Part shown: positions 1-5,272 of the stretch, piece after piece
Layout of the letters: every line of letters begins with the position of its first letter
Numbering within the stretch: the first letter of the stretch is position 1
From: Zoogloeaceae bacterium
Lineage (GTDB): Bacteria > Pseudomonadota > Gammaproteobacteria > Burkholderiales > Rhodocyclaceae
NCBI GenBank assembly: GCA_031274855.1
Contig: JAISPO010000049.1
Span: forward strand, 1 to 6,578
Direction of reading: 5' to 3'
DNA length: 6,578 nucleotides
Program-made: the position numbers and the translations under genes
The notes under the pieces: model-generated
What the model saw: only the letters and a program-made list of their open reading frames with translations
Told to the model about the DNA's origin: nothing
The model's database searches: none

Positions 1-7
1 GGGCCAG

Positions 8-13
8 TATAAT
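8..13 (+). promoter_or_regulatory. -10 box of the rpsO promoter
   Basis: A perfect TATAAT lies at the left edge. The matching -35 element would fall outside the window and cannot be checked. Transcription would begin near position 20, giving an rpsO leader of about 93 nt. The TATAAT is seen directly; its use as a promoter is inferred from its place upstream of rpsO, where this family normally has a promoter. Confidence 0.55.
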
Positions 14-19
14 GCTGCC

Positions 20-43
20 GCCTTGTCCGTCTGTGGATGAGGC
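20..43 (+). promoter_or_regulatory. 5' leader hairpin of rpsO mRNA, candidate S15 autoregulatory element
   Basis: GCCTTGTCC (20-28) can pair with GGATGAGGC (35-43) to give a 9-bp helix closed by a 6-nt loop. It contains two adjacent wobble pairs (T24-G39 and G25-T38). The helix begins almost exactly at the transcription start predicted from the TATAAT at 8-13. S15 is known to repress its own mRNA in several bacteria by binding leader structures that imitate its rRNA site, where a G-U/G-C step is recognised. That this hairpin plays that role is inference. A second small hairpin (81-85 with 90-94, loop TGAC) sits just before the ribosome binding region. Confidence 0.35.
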
Positions 44-112
44 AGCGGGCGCAGTGCTCTATCAAACCGGGGCGGCGTCGGCTTTTGACAAAGCGTTTGA
101 GAGAGAAAATAT

Positions 113-382
113 ATGGCAATCAATACTTCCGAAAAGGCGAAGATCGTCGCCGATTTCCAACGCGGCCAGGGCGACACGGGGTCTCCCGAAGTGCAAGTCG
201 CGCTGCTGACCGCCCGCATCAACGACCTGACCGGTCATTTCAAAGAGCACGTCAAGGATCACCACTCGCGTCGCGGCCTGTTGAAGATGGTCAGCCAGCG
301 CCGCAAAATGCTCGATTACCTGAAGCGCATTAATGCCGATTCTTATCGTGCGCTGATTGAACGTCTCGGCCTGCGCAAGTAA
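113..382 (+). CDS. rpsO: 30S ribosomal protein S15
   Basis: S15 is a primary 16S rRNA-binding protein of the 30S platform. It binds the three-way junction of the central domain, starts its assembly, and contributes an intersubunit bridge. The protein is 89 residues, the usual family length. The family hallmarks are intact: the GDTGSPEVQ segment (residues 20-28), the very conserved DHHSRRGLL block (49-57) with H42, D49 and S52 that contact rRNA, and the SQRRKMLDYLK helix (61-71). It ends in the usual RLGLRK. The ATG is preceded by a purine-rich but weak ribosome site (GAGAG at 101-105). The gene leads an rpsO-pnp unit and is followed 90 nt later by pnp. Nothing is unusual in the protein. Confidence 0.99.
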   Translation: MAINTSEKAKIVADFQRGQGDTGSPEVQVALLTARINDLTGHFKEHVKDHHSRRGLLKMVSQRRKMLDYLKRINADSYRALIERLGLRK

Positions 383-396
383 GCCGGCCACCATGC

Positions 397-413
397 CGAT
401 GCTGGCAGCATCG
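397..413 (+). promoter_or_regulatory. Stem-loop in the rpsO-pnp spacer (first of two)
   Basis: CGATGCT (397-403) and AGCATCG (407-413) form a perfect 7-bp stem with the triloop GGC, starting 15 nt after the rpsO stop codon. Only three T residues follow, so it is a poor intrinsic terminator. A role in 3' end stabilisation or RNase III/RNase E processing between the two genes is an inference from the well-studied E. coli rpsO-pnp spacer. Confidence 0.5.
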
Positions 414-416
414 TTT

Positions 417-456
417 GACATTGCCGGCGCGAATTCATCGCGCCGGTTTGTCGTTT
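417..456 (+). terminator. GC-rich hairpin with T-rich tail, attenuator or processing stem before pnp
   Basis: CCGGCGCG (424-431) pairs perfectly with CGCGCCGG (439-446) around the loop AATTCAT. The stem can be lengthened past a small internal loop by GACA (417-420) with TGTC (449-452). TTTGTCGTTT follows from 447. This resembles a leaky intrinsic terminator. In E. coli the equivalent spacer holds the rpsO terminator and the RNase III-cut hairpin through which PNPase represses its own mRNA. The structure is seen directly; which of these two roles applies here is not decided by the sequence. Confidence 0.55.
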
Positions 457-472
457 CTGGAAAGGATAATTT

Positions 473-2578
473 GTGCTGACACCGATTAAAAAGAGTTTCA
501 CTTACGGCGCGCATACCGTAACGCTGGAGACGGGCGAAATCGCCCGCCAATCGACCGGCGCCGTGCTGGTGAATATGGGCGACACCGTGGTTCTCGCCAC
601 TGTGGTCGCCAAGGATGAGGCGAAGGCGGGGCAGGATTTCTTCCCGCTTACCGTCGATTATGTTGAAAAAACCTACGCTGCCGGCCGCATTCCTGGCGGC
701 TTCTTCAAACGCGAAGGCCGCCCGTCGGAAAAGGAGACGCTGACCTCGCGTTTGATTGACCGGCCTATTCGCCCGCTGTTCCCCGATGGCTTCTACAACG
801 AAGTTCAGGTCATTATTCATGTCCTGTCCAGCAATCCCGAAATCGATCCCGATATTCCCTCGATGATCGGCGCTTCGGCGGCGCTGGCCATTTCCGGCAT
901 TCCCTTCAACGGCCCCATCGGCGCTGCCCGCGTGGGCTATATCGACGGCCAGTATGTGCTGTGCCCGACGCGCACACAGTTGGCCGAGACTCAACTCGAT
1001 CTCGTCGTCGCCGGTACGGCCAGCGCGGTGCTGATGGTTGAATCGGAAGCCAAGCAACTGTCCGAGGAAATCATGCTGGGCGCTGTGGTGTTCGGCCACG
1101 ACCAGATGCAGGCCGCGATTAATGCCATCAACGAGTTGGTCGAAGTTGCCGGTAAGCCCGAATGGGACTGGCAGCCGCCCGCCAAGGATGAGGCCCTGAT
1201 CGCCAAGGTGGCCGAACTGGCCGAAGCGGAATTGCGCGATGCCTATCGCACGACCAGCAAGCAGGCGCGTGTCGCCAAGTGCCGCGCGGTCGCCCAGAAA
1301 GTCACCGATGCCCTGTGCGTTGGCGAGAATGCGCCGGATGCCATCCACGTCGGCAACCTGCTGTTTGAACTGGAAGCCAAAATCGTGCGCAGCCAGATTC
1401 TCAATGGTGAGCCGCGCATTGATGGCCGCGATACCCGCACTGTCCGCCCGATTGCTGTCCGTACCGGCGTTCTGCCGCGCACACACGGTTCGGCGCTGTT
1501 CACCCGCGGCGAAACTCAGGCGCTGGTGGTGGCGACTCTCGGCACGGGCCGCGACGAGCAGATCATCGACGCGCTGCAAGGCGAGTACCGCGACCGCTTC
1601 ATGCTCCACTACAACATGCCGCCTTTCGCCACCGGCGAAACAGGGCGGGTCGGCAGCCCGAAGCGGCGCGAGATCGGCCATGGCCGCCTCGCCAAGCGCG
1701 CGATTGCCGCTGTGCTGCCGAGCGCTGAGGAGTTCAGCTATTCGATGCGCGTCGTCTCGGAAATCACCGAGTCGAACGGCTCATCGTCGATGGCCTCCGT
1801 CTGCGGCGGTTCGCTGGCGCTGATGGATGCCGGTGTGCCGCTCAAGGCGCATGTGGCGGGCATCGCCATGGGTCTCATCAAGGAGGGCAACCGCTTTGCC
1901 GTGCTGACCGACATCCTCGGCGACGAAGATCATCTCGGCGACATGGATTTCAAGGTGGCGGGTACCGATGCGGGCGTGACCGCCTTGCAGATGGATATCA
2001 AGATTCAGGGGATCACCAAGGAGATCATGCAAGTGGCGCTGGCTCAGGCCAAGGAAGCCCGCCTGCATATCCTCGGCATCATGCAGGGCGCGGTGTCCGG
2101 CCATCGGCAGGAAGTTTCTTCGTTCGCGCCACGCATGTTTACCCTCAAGATCAACCCCGAGAAGATCCGCGACGTGATCGGCAAGGGCGGCGCGACCATC
2201 CGCGCCCTGACCGAAGAAACCGGCTGCGTGATCGACATCGAGGACGACGGCACCGTGACGATTGCTTCGGTGAATGCCGACGCCGCGCAAGTCGCCAAGA
2301 AGCGCATCGAGGACATCACCGCCGAAGTCGAAGTCGGCAAGGTGTATGAAGGCCCCGTGCTGCGGCTGCTCGATTTCGGCGCCATCATTCAGGTGCTGCC
2401 CGGCAAAGATGGCCTGCTGCACATCTCCCAGATCGCCAACGAGCGCGTCAATGCCGTCGGCGATTATCTGAAGGAGGGGCAGATCGTCAAAGTCAAAGTC
2501 ATCGAAACCGATGACAAGGGGCGTATCCGCCTGTCGATGAAGGCGCTGCTCGGAGGCAACGAAACACCGGCGGCGTAA
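473..2578 (+). CDS. pnp: Polynucleotide phosphorylase (PNPase)
   Basis: This is a 3'-to-5' exoribonuclease that degrades RNA by phosphorolysis to nucleoside diphosphates. It works as a ring-shaped trimer in the cytoplasm, often with RNase E in the degradosome. The protein is 701 residues, slightly shorter than the 711 of E. coli because the tail after the S1 domain is short. Domains in order: RNase PH-like 1 (about 10-210, with the RNA-binding loop FFKR at 77-80), a helical linker domain (about 240-320), the catalytic RNase PH-like 2 (about 325-545), KH (about 553-610, GKGG at 570-573) and S1 (about 621-690). Catalytic and phosphate-binding residues align with E. coli numbering: R398/R399, S437-S439, D486 and D492. 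The start is GTG at 473, with AAGGA at 462-466 six bases ahead. It lies downstream of rpsO and is probably both co-transcribed and separately processed. Confidence 0.99.
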   Translation: MLTPIKKSFTYGAHTVTLETGEIARQSTGAVLVNMGDTVVLATVVAKDEAKAGQDFFPLTVDYVEKTYAAGRIPGGFFKREGRPSEKETLTSRLIDRPIRPLFPDGFYNEVQVIIHVLSSNPEIDPDIPSMIGASAALAISGIPFNGPIGAARVGYIDGQYVLCPTRTQLAETQLDLVVAGTASAVLMVESEAKQLSEEIMLGAVVFGHDQMQAAINAINELVEVAGKPEWDWQPPAKDEALIAKVAELAEAELRDAYRTTSKQARVAKCRAVAQKVTDALCVGENAPDAIHVGNLLFELEAKIVRSQILNGEPRIDGRDTRTVRPIAVRTGVLPRTHGSALFTRGETQALVVATLGTGRDEQIIDALQGEYRDRFMLHYNMPPFATGETGRVGSPKRREIGHGRLAKRAIAAVLPSAEEFSYSMRVVSEITESNGSSSMASVCGGSLALMDAGVPLKAHVAGIAMGLIKEGNRFAVLTDILGDEDHLGDMDFKVAGTDAGVTALQMDIKIQGITKEIMQVALAQAKEARLHILGIMQGAVSGHRQEVSSFAPRMFTLKINPEKIRDVIGKGGATIRALTEETGCVIDIEDDGTVTIASVNADAAQVAKKRIEDITAEVEVGKVYEGPVLRLLDFGAIIQVLPGKDGLLHISQIANERVNAVGDYLKEGQIVKVKVIETDDKGRIRLSMKALLGGNETPAA

Positions 2579-2590
2579 TACTTCCCTTTA

Positions 2591-2618
2591 TCCCTCTCCC
2601 CGTAAACGGAGAGAGGGA
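2591..2618. repeat. Imperfect inverted repeat in the pnp-dksA spacer
   Basis: TCCCTCTC (2591-2598) pairs with GAGAGGGA (2611-2618). After one C/A mismatch, CCG (2600-2602) pairs with CGG (2607-2609) around the loop TAAA. It lies just before the strong terminator and has no T tract, so it is not itself a terminator. Polypyrimidine/polypurine hairpins of this kind are common dispersed intergenic repeats in proteobacteria. Calling it one of those is inference, since a single copy is present in this window. Confidence 0.5.
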
Positions 2619-2623
2619 CAGAG

Positions 2624-2663
2624 GCAAACGAAAAAGGACGCCACGGCGTCCTTTTTTGTTTGC
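2624..2663. terminator. Bidirectional intrinsic terminator between pnp and dksA
   Basis: Positions 2624-2642 pair with 2645-2663 over 19 bp with a single G-T wobble (2630/2657) and a 2-nt centre; in practice a small loop would open there. The core is GGACGCC/GGCGTCC, flanked by five As on the left and six Ts on the right. It therefore presents a GC stem followed by a T run to polymerases arriving from either side. It sits 45 bp after the pnp stop and 17 bp beyond the dksA stop, so it serves both convergent genes. Confidence 0.93.
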
Positions 2664-2680
2664 GCTGCGAGGGGAGGGCG

Positions 2681-3106
2681 TTACTTCGCTACCTGCTTTT
2701 CCCGGCGCTCTTCGAGTTCTTTGCAGTCGATGCACAAAGTCGCGGTAGGGCGGGCTTCCAGACGCTTCAGTCCGATTTCCACGCCACAACTGTTGCAATA
2801 GCCGTAGTCGCCTGCGTCTATGCGGGCAATCGACTCATCTATTTTCTTGATGAGCTTCCGCTCGCGGTCGCGGTTGCGCAGTTCCAGCGCGATATCCGAT
2901 TCCTGACTGGCGCGATCATTGGGGTCGGCAAATACCGTCGCCTCGTCTTGCATCGTTTGAATGGTCTGCTCAATGTCGCCGGCCAGCTCTCCCTTCAACA
3001 TCCCCAGGATGCCGCGGAAATGCGCCAGTTGCTTGGAGTTCATGTATGCCTCGCCCTTTTTTGTGATGTAGGGTGGAAATTGCTTATGCAGAAAATCGTC
3101 GGCCAT
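2681..3106 (-). CDS. dksA: RNA polymerase-binding transcription factor DksA
   Basis: DksA enters the secondary channel of RNA polymerase and, with (p)ppGpp, lowers rRNA/tRNA promoter activity and raises that of many biosynthetic promoters. From the chosen ATG it has 141 residues (E. coli has 151). It has an N-terminal arm with the family YMN-x3-QLAHFR block (21-31), then a coiled coil whose tip keeps both critical aspartates in DPNDRA (D61, D64). The near-invariant ELRNRDRERKLIKKI stretch follows (75-89). A C4 zinc finger (C104, C107, C125, C128) and a C-terminal helix complete it. Start choice: the frame opens further upstream only to a TTG lying in the -35 box. The ATG at 3106 keeps an arm resembling E. 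coli DksA and gives a leader of about 25 nt from the predicted promoter. An inner ATG at 3043 has a better ribosome site (GAGG) but would cut the arm before the conserved YMN; it remains possible. The gene stands alone, convergent with pnp. Confidence 0.95.
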   Translation of the reverse strand: MADDFLHKQFPPYITKKGEAYMNSKQLAHFRGILGMLKGELAGDIEQTIQTMQDEATVFADPNDRASQESDIALELRNRDRERKLIKKIDESIARIDAGDYGYCNSCGVEIGLKRLEARPTATLCIDCKELEERREKQVAK

Positions 3107-3137
3107 GCTGGGGTCTATCCGTCGGCAAAAATGCAGC

Positions 3138-3166
3138 TTTATATAGGAATCGCGCCTTCGCTGCAA
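3138..3166 (-). promoter_or_regulatory. Sigma-70-type promoter of dksA
   Basis: On the minus strand, TTGCAG (3166-3161) and TATAAA (3143-3138) are separated by exactly 17 bp. Transcription would start near 3131, about 25 nt before the dksA ATG at 3106. This supports that start codon over the upstream TTG at 3166, which lies inside the -35 element. Confidence 0.65.
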
Positions 3167-3200
3167 CAGGTTTCAGGTAACAGGTCTCAGGATACAGGTA
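3166..3200. repeat. Tandem 7-bp repeat array, five units
   Basis: CAGG recurs exactly every seven bases at 3167, 3174, 3181, 3188 and 3195. This gives the units ACAGGTT, TCAGGTA, ACAGGTC, TCAGGAT and ACAGGTA (consensus WCAGGTN). The array occupies the gap between the divergent dksA and HU promoters; its first base touches the dksA -35 box. It could be a slippage-prone simple repeat or a helically phased set of protein-binding sites. The sequence does not decide between these. Confidence 0.85.
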
Positions 3201-3211
3201 AAACCTGTATC
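3191..3211. repeat. Perfect 9-bp inverted repeat closing the heptamer array
   Basis: GATACAGGT (3191-3199) and ACCTGTATC (3203-3211) flank AAA. The right arm is the inverse of the last heptamer unit, so the array ends in a mirror copy of itself. No T tract follows, and it lies upstream of the HU promoter, so it is not a terminator of any visible gene. Confidence 0.8.
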
Positions 3212-3220
3212 TGTCGCCTC

Positions 3221-3230
3221 CTGACGTCAG
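3221..3230. promoter_or_regulatory. 10-bp palindrome CTGACGTCAG, possible operator
   Basis: A perfect palindrome ends one base before the -35 hexamer (3231-3236) of the HU-gene promoter. This position suits a dimeric activator or repressor. The palindrome is seen directly; a binding protein is not known to me and the regulatory role is inferred from position only. Confidence 0.4.
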
Positions 3231-3259
3231 TTGAATGAATTCGCGGAGCTTGGTATAAG
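3231..3259 (+). promoter_or_regulatory. Sigma-70-type promoter of the HU-family gene
   Basis: TTGAAT (3231-3236) and TATAAG (3254-3259) are 17 bp apart. The TGG just before the -10 makes it an extended -10 promoter. The start would be near 3266, giving a leader of about 31 nt. The ribosome site AGGA (3285-3288) is 8 bases before the ATG at 3297. Confidence 0.7.
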
Positions 3260-3296
3260 GGCGGCCTGAACCACAACCCAGTACAGGAAACTCGTC

Positions 3297-3569
3297 ATGA
3301 ACAAAACAGAACTGATTGATCATATTGCCCTGCAAGCCGATATCTCCAAAGTCTCGGCAGAGCGGGCGCTGAACGCCGCGATTGAAGGCATCGTGACGGC
3401 CCTGAAAAAAGATGAGATTGTCAGGCTGGCGGACTTCGGCAGCTTCCATGTCAGTCTCCACGCAGCCCGTATCGGACGCAACCCGCGCACCGGCGCCACC
3501 ATTGAAATCGCCGCGGCCAAGGTTTTGCGGTTTCGAGCGGCCAAGCGGCTGAAAGAGGCGATCAACTGA
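3297..3569 (+). CDS. HU-family nucleoid DNA-binding protein (divergent)
   Basis: HU proteins are small dimeric nucleoid proteins that bend DNA by inserting a proline into the minor groove. The protein is 90 residues, exactly the family length. It begins with the usual MNKTELID and has the helical dimer body (3-38), the beta strand with F47 and F50, and the DNA-binding arm carrying R58, GRNP (60-63, intercalating P63) and TG (65-66). It closes with the C-terminal helix (83-90). Several normally conserved places differ. GFG is DFG (46-48), and the usual IPASKVPAFKAGK is altered with both prolines lost (A72, L77). It is therefore more likely a divergent paralogue than the main housekeeping HU, though DNA binding should persist. 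An IHF subunit is less likely given the MNKTELI start and 90-residue length. It has its own promoter and is followed 58 bp later by tRNA-Val. Confidence 0.92.
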   Translation: MNKTELIDHIALQADISKVSAERALNAAIEGIVTALKKDEIVRLADFGSFHVSLHAARIGRNPRTGATIEIAAAKVLRFRAAKRLKEAIN

Positions 3570-3575
3570 TACAAT
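3549..3575 (+). promoter_or_regulatory. Possible tRNA-Val promoter overlapping the end of the HU gene
   Basis: TACAAT (3570-3575) follows directly on the HU stop codon and is preceded by TGA, an extended -10 pattern. CTGAAA (3549-3554) is a weak -35 with a short 15-bp spacer. A GC-rich stretch follows, as expected of stringently controlled stable-RNA promoters. The tRNA could instead be read through from the HU promoter. Confidence 0.4.
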
Positions 3576-3590
3576 CCGCGGCGAGCAGGA

Positions 3591-3616
3591 CGGCAGCGGA
3601 TTCTTCATGGCTGCCG
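3591..3616 (+). promoter_or_regulatory. Stem-loop between the HU gene and tRNA-Val
   Basis: CGGCAGC (3591-3597) pairs with GCTGCCG (3610-3616) across a 12-nt loop. There is no T run after it, so it does not look like an intrinsic terminator. It may protect the 3' end of the HU mRNA or lie in the 5' leader of the tRNA precursor. Confidence 0.4.
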
Positions 3617-3627
3617 CTTCACTGGCC

Positions 3628-3703
3628 GGGTGCTTAGCTCAGTTGGTAGAGCGTCGCCCTTACAAGGCGAATGTCGGCGGTTCGAACCCGTCAGCACCCA
3701 CCA
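3628..3703 (+). tRNA. tRNA-Val (anticodon UAC)
   Basis: A full 76-nt cloverleaf. The acceptor stem GGGTGCT (3628-3634) pairs with AGCACCC (3693-3699). The D stem is GCTC/GAGC. The anticodon stem TCGCC/GGCGA is perfect and encloses CTTACAA with anticodon TAC at 3661-3663. The T stem is GGCGG/CCGTC (one G-T pair) around TTCGAAC. The discriminator is A3700 and the CCA end is encoded (3701-3703). It decodes GUA and, with the usual wobble modification, other valine codons. No second tRNA follows. No attachment-site-like repeat of its 3' end is present in the window. Confidence 0.98.
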
Positions 3704-3726
3704 CCGCAGTGGCAGGCAGCAAATTC

Positions 3727-3766
3727 TGGCGGAGCGCTCGCGTATCCAGGGATTTCCCCGTACACT
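3727..3766 (+). promoter_or_regulatory. Candidate promoter elements for glrK
   Basis: Two weak alternatives lie between the tRNA and glrK. (a) TACACT (3761-3766) is a reasonable -10 whose start point would fall on the A of the glrK ATG (3773), giving a leaderless mRNA; no convincing -35 is seen. (b) TGGC (3727-3730) and TCGC (3738-3741) keep the GG-N10-GC spacing of a sigma-54 promoter, but the rest of the consensus is poor. A GAGCGCTC palindrome (3732-3739) lies inside (b). Read-through from the tRNA promoter is also possible, since no terminator is visible between them. Confidence 0.3.
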
Positions 3767-3772
3767 AGCGCA

Positions 3773-5209
3773 ATGTCACTTTATCCGCATACTCTGCTGC
3801 GTCTGGTGCTGCTAGGCAGCCTGCTGTTGATGACGCCACTGGTTGCCACGATCATCTACGCCGGAATCACAATCAATGGAATCACGGCGCAAAACGATCT
3901 GAACACCGGCGACGCCAACCGGGCCAGCCGGCTGACTTGGGAACTGTCGGAAGACTTGCGCCATATGGATCGCATACTCCGGCAATACAGCGCGCAGAGC
4001 GACCCAAACCTGCTGGATGACTATGCGGCAGCGCGCGCTGATTGGCAGCGGCGGGCAGCCGTATTTATCCGAATTCCTTTTGTCGCGCAGCTTAACTTCA
4101 GAGTCGAGCAGTTGCTGTTGACGGAGGATAGCGCCTACCGCAACTTGAACAACGGCGGAGGGGTTCCTGCGCTACAGGCGACGGTATCGCTGCTGCGCGA
4201 ACAAAATCTTGCGCTGGTCGAGGAAACGGCGCGAATTGTCGATGCCGAGCGCTCATCCTTCCGCGCGAAGGCTGCCGATCTGCACACACGGCTCATGATC
4301 GGAATCGCCGTTACGCTTGCCACCGTGCTGGTACTGATGTTAATCGGACAGCGGCTGCTGGTGCGTTTGTTTTCCAGGGTCGAGCGGGCTGTGCAGGCGC
4401 TTGGACAGGGGAAACTGGAACGCAGAATTGCCTTGCGCGGGCCGGACGATGTCAAACGCATCGGCAGACGGCTGGAATGGCTGCGTTGCCGCTTGCGGGA
4501 ACTGGAGGAACAACGCACCAATGCGCTGCGCCATGTTTCCCATGAATTGAAAACTCCGCTAGCCGCCTTACTCGAAGGGTCCAGCCTGCTGGCCGATCAG
4601 GTGACAGGAACTTTGACGCCGCAACAAAACCGGATCGTCGGCATCATGCACAACAACGCATTGCGGCTGCAAACCCTGATTGATGGCCTGTTGAGGCTAC
4701 AGCAGGCAGGGCATACTCTGGAGCATATCGAACACACTCAACTGCGTTTCGACCATATCATTCAGCAGGTGTTGGCAACTCAGCAGTTGGCGGTTCGCGA
4801 CAAGTGCCTGCGAATACTGGGTACTCTGACGCCGCTGACCGTGATGGGCGGCAAGGAAGAAATTACAACGATTGTGAACAACCTTGTCACAAATGCGATC
4901 AAATATTCCCCAGCAGAAGGCACGATCAATCTATCGCTGACGCAGGATGGAGATCAGGCGGTACTCGATGTGATGGATCAGGGGCCGGGCATTCCCGAGG
5001 AAAGCAGGGAGAGGATATTCGAACCTTTTTTCAGGATCCGGGAAACCGAAAACTCGGCGGCAGGCACCGGCTTGGGATTGGCAATCGCCCGGGGATTCGT
5101 TCATGCCCATCATGGCTCCTTGAACCTGCTTGACTCGCCGGCAGGATCTCATTTTCAAGTGCGTCTGCCTTTGAGCGAGGAGGAAGAGCCCCCGGAAGAG
5201 GCGTATTAA
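3773..5209 (+). CDS. glrK: GlrK (QseE)-like membrane sensor histidine kinase
   Basis: This is an inner-membrane sensor kinase that autophosphorylates on histidine and passes the phosphate to the adjacent GlrR-type regulator. In E. coli the system responds to envelope state and controls the sRNA GlmY. It is 478 residues, close to E. coli GlrK (475). Visible parts: TM1 (about 8-32), a mostly helical periplasmic sensor region (about 33-173), TM2 (about 174-192), HAMP (about 193-247), and a dimerisation helix with the H-box SHELKTPL (H257). The ATPase domain has an N-box (N370 and N374), G1 DQGPGI (402-407), F-box FEPFF (416-420) and G2 GTGLGLAIA (431-439). All catalytic boxes are intact. The acidic tail (468-478) is rich in glutamate. 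The ATG at 3773 places TM1 correctly; the frame is open upstream only into the tRNA. No Shine-Dalgarno precedes this start. The E. coli qseG lipoprotein gene, normally between glrK and glrR, is absent here. Confidence 0.9.
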   Translation: MSLYPHTLLRLVLLGSLLLMTPLVATIIYAGITINGITAQNDLNTGDANRASRLTWELSEDLRHMDRILRQYSAQSDPNLLDDYAAARADWQRRAAVFIRIPFVAQLNFRVEQLLLTEDSAYRNLNNGGGVPALQATVSLLREQNLALVEETARIVDAERSSFRAKAADLHTRLMIGIAVTLATVLVLMLIGQRLLVRLFSRVERAVQALGQGKLERRIALRGPDDVKRIGRRLEWLRCRLRELEEQRTNALRHVSHELKTPLAALLEGSSLLADQVTGTLTPQQNRIVGIMHNNALRLQTLIDGLLRLQQAGHTLEHIEHTQLRFDHIIQQVLATQQLAVRDKCLRILGTLTPLTVMGGKEEITTIVNNLVTNAIKYSPAEGTINLSLTQDGDQAVLDVMDQGPGIPEESRERIFEPFFRIRETENSAAGTGLGLAIARGFVHAHHGSLNLLDSPAGSHFQVRLPLSEEEEPPEEAY

Positions 5210-5225
5210 GTTTGGAGGCAACAAA

Positions 5226-5245
5226 ATTTTTCTTGCTGGAAAAAT
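5226..5245 (+). promoter_or_regulatory. Weak AT-rich stem-loop in the glrK-glrR spacer
   Basis: ATTTTTC (5226-5232) pairs with GAAAAAT (5239-5245) across a 6-nt loop. With one G-C pair it is too weak for a terminator. A strong GGAGG (5214-5218) lies just ahead of it, but no start codon follows at a usable distance. Confidence 0.25.
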
Positions 5246-5272
5246 GCTGAAGTCCAAGCCTGAGGATAATAT

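Noticed and set aside
85..114. A perfect TTGACA (85-90) upstream of the rpsO start with an AT-rich stretch (108-114) at -10 distance.
   Set aside because: The implied transcript would start inside rpsO and lack its ribosome site. TTGACA here is also part of a small leader hairpin.
415..443. A perfect TTGACA (415-420) in the rpsO-pnp spacer, as a possible separate pnp promoter.
   Set aside because: The -10 distance falls in the GC-rich hairpin stem (TCGCGC), with no TATAAT-like hexamer.
62..1681. A 539-codon open frame on the minus strand across rpsO and pnp, and a second one (213 codons) at 1781-2422.
   Set aside because: They lie fully antisense to two unmistakable conserved genes, carry no recognisable domain, and are the kind of long shadow frame common opposite GC-rich coding sequence with strong codon bias.
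3084..3608. A 174-codon minus-strand frame across the HU gene, and a 192-codon plus-strand frame (2660-3238) across dksA.
   Set aside because: Both are antisense to clear family members with full conserved motifs and cover promoter regions. No domain is recognisable.
3628..3703. tRNA-Val as an integration site for a mobile element.
   Set aside because: No integrase gene or repeat of the tRNA 3' end is seen in the window, and the flanking genes are chromosomal housekeeping or regulatory genes.
3671..3772. Upstream extension of the glrK frame by 34 codons, starting inside tRNA-Val.
   Set aside because: It would begin in the variable region of a tRNA and adds low-complexity residues before a normal N-terminal membrane segment. 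The ATG at 3773 matches the family length.
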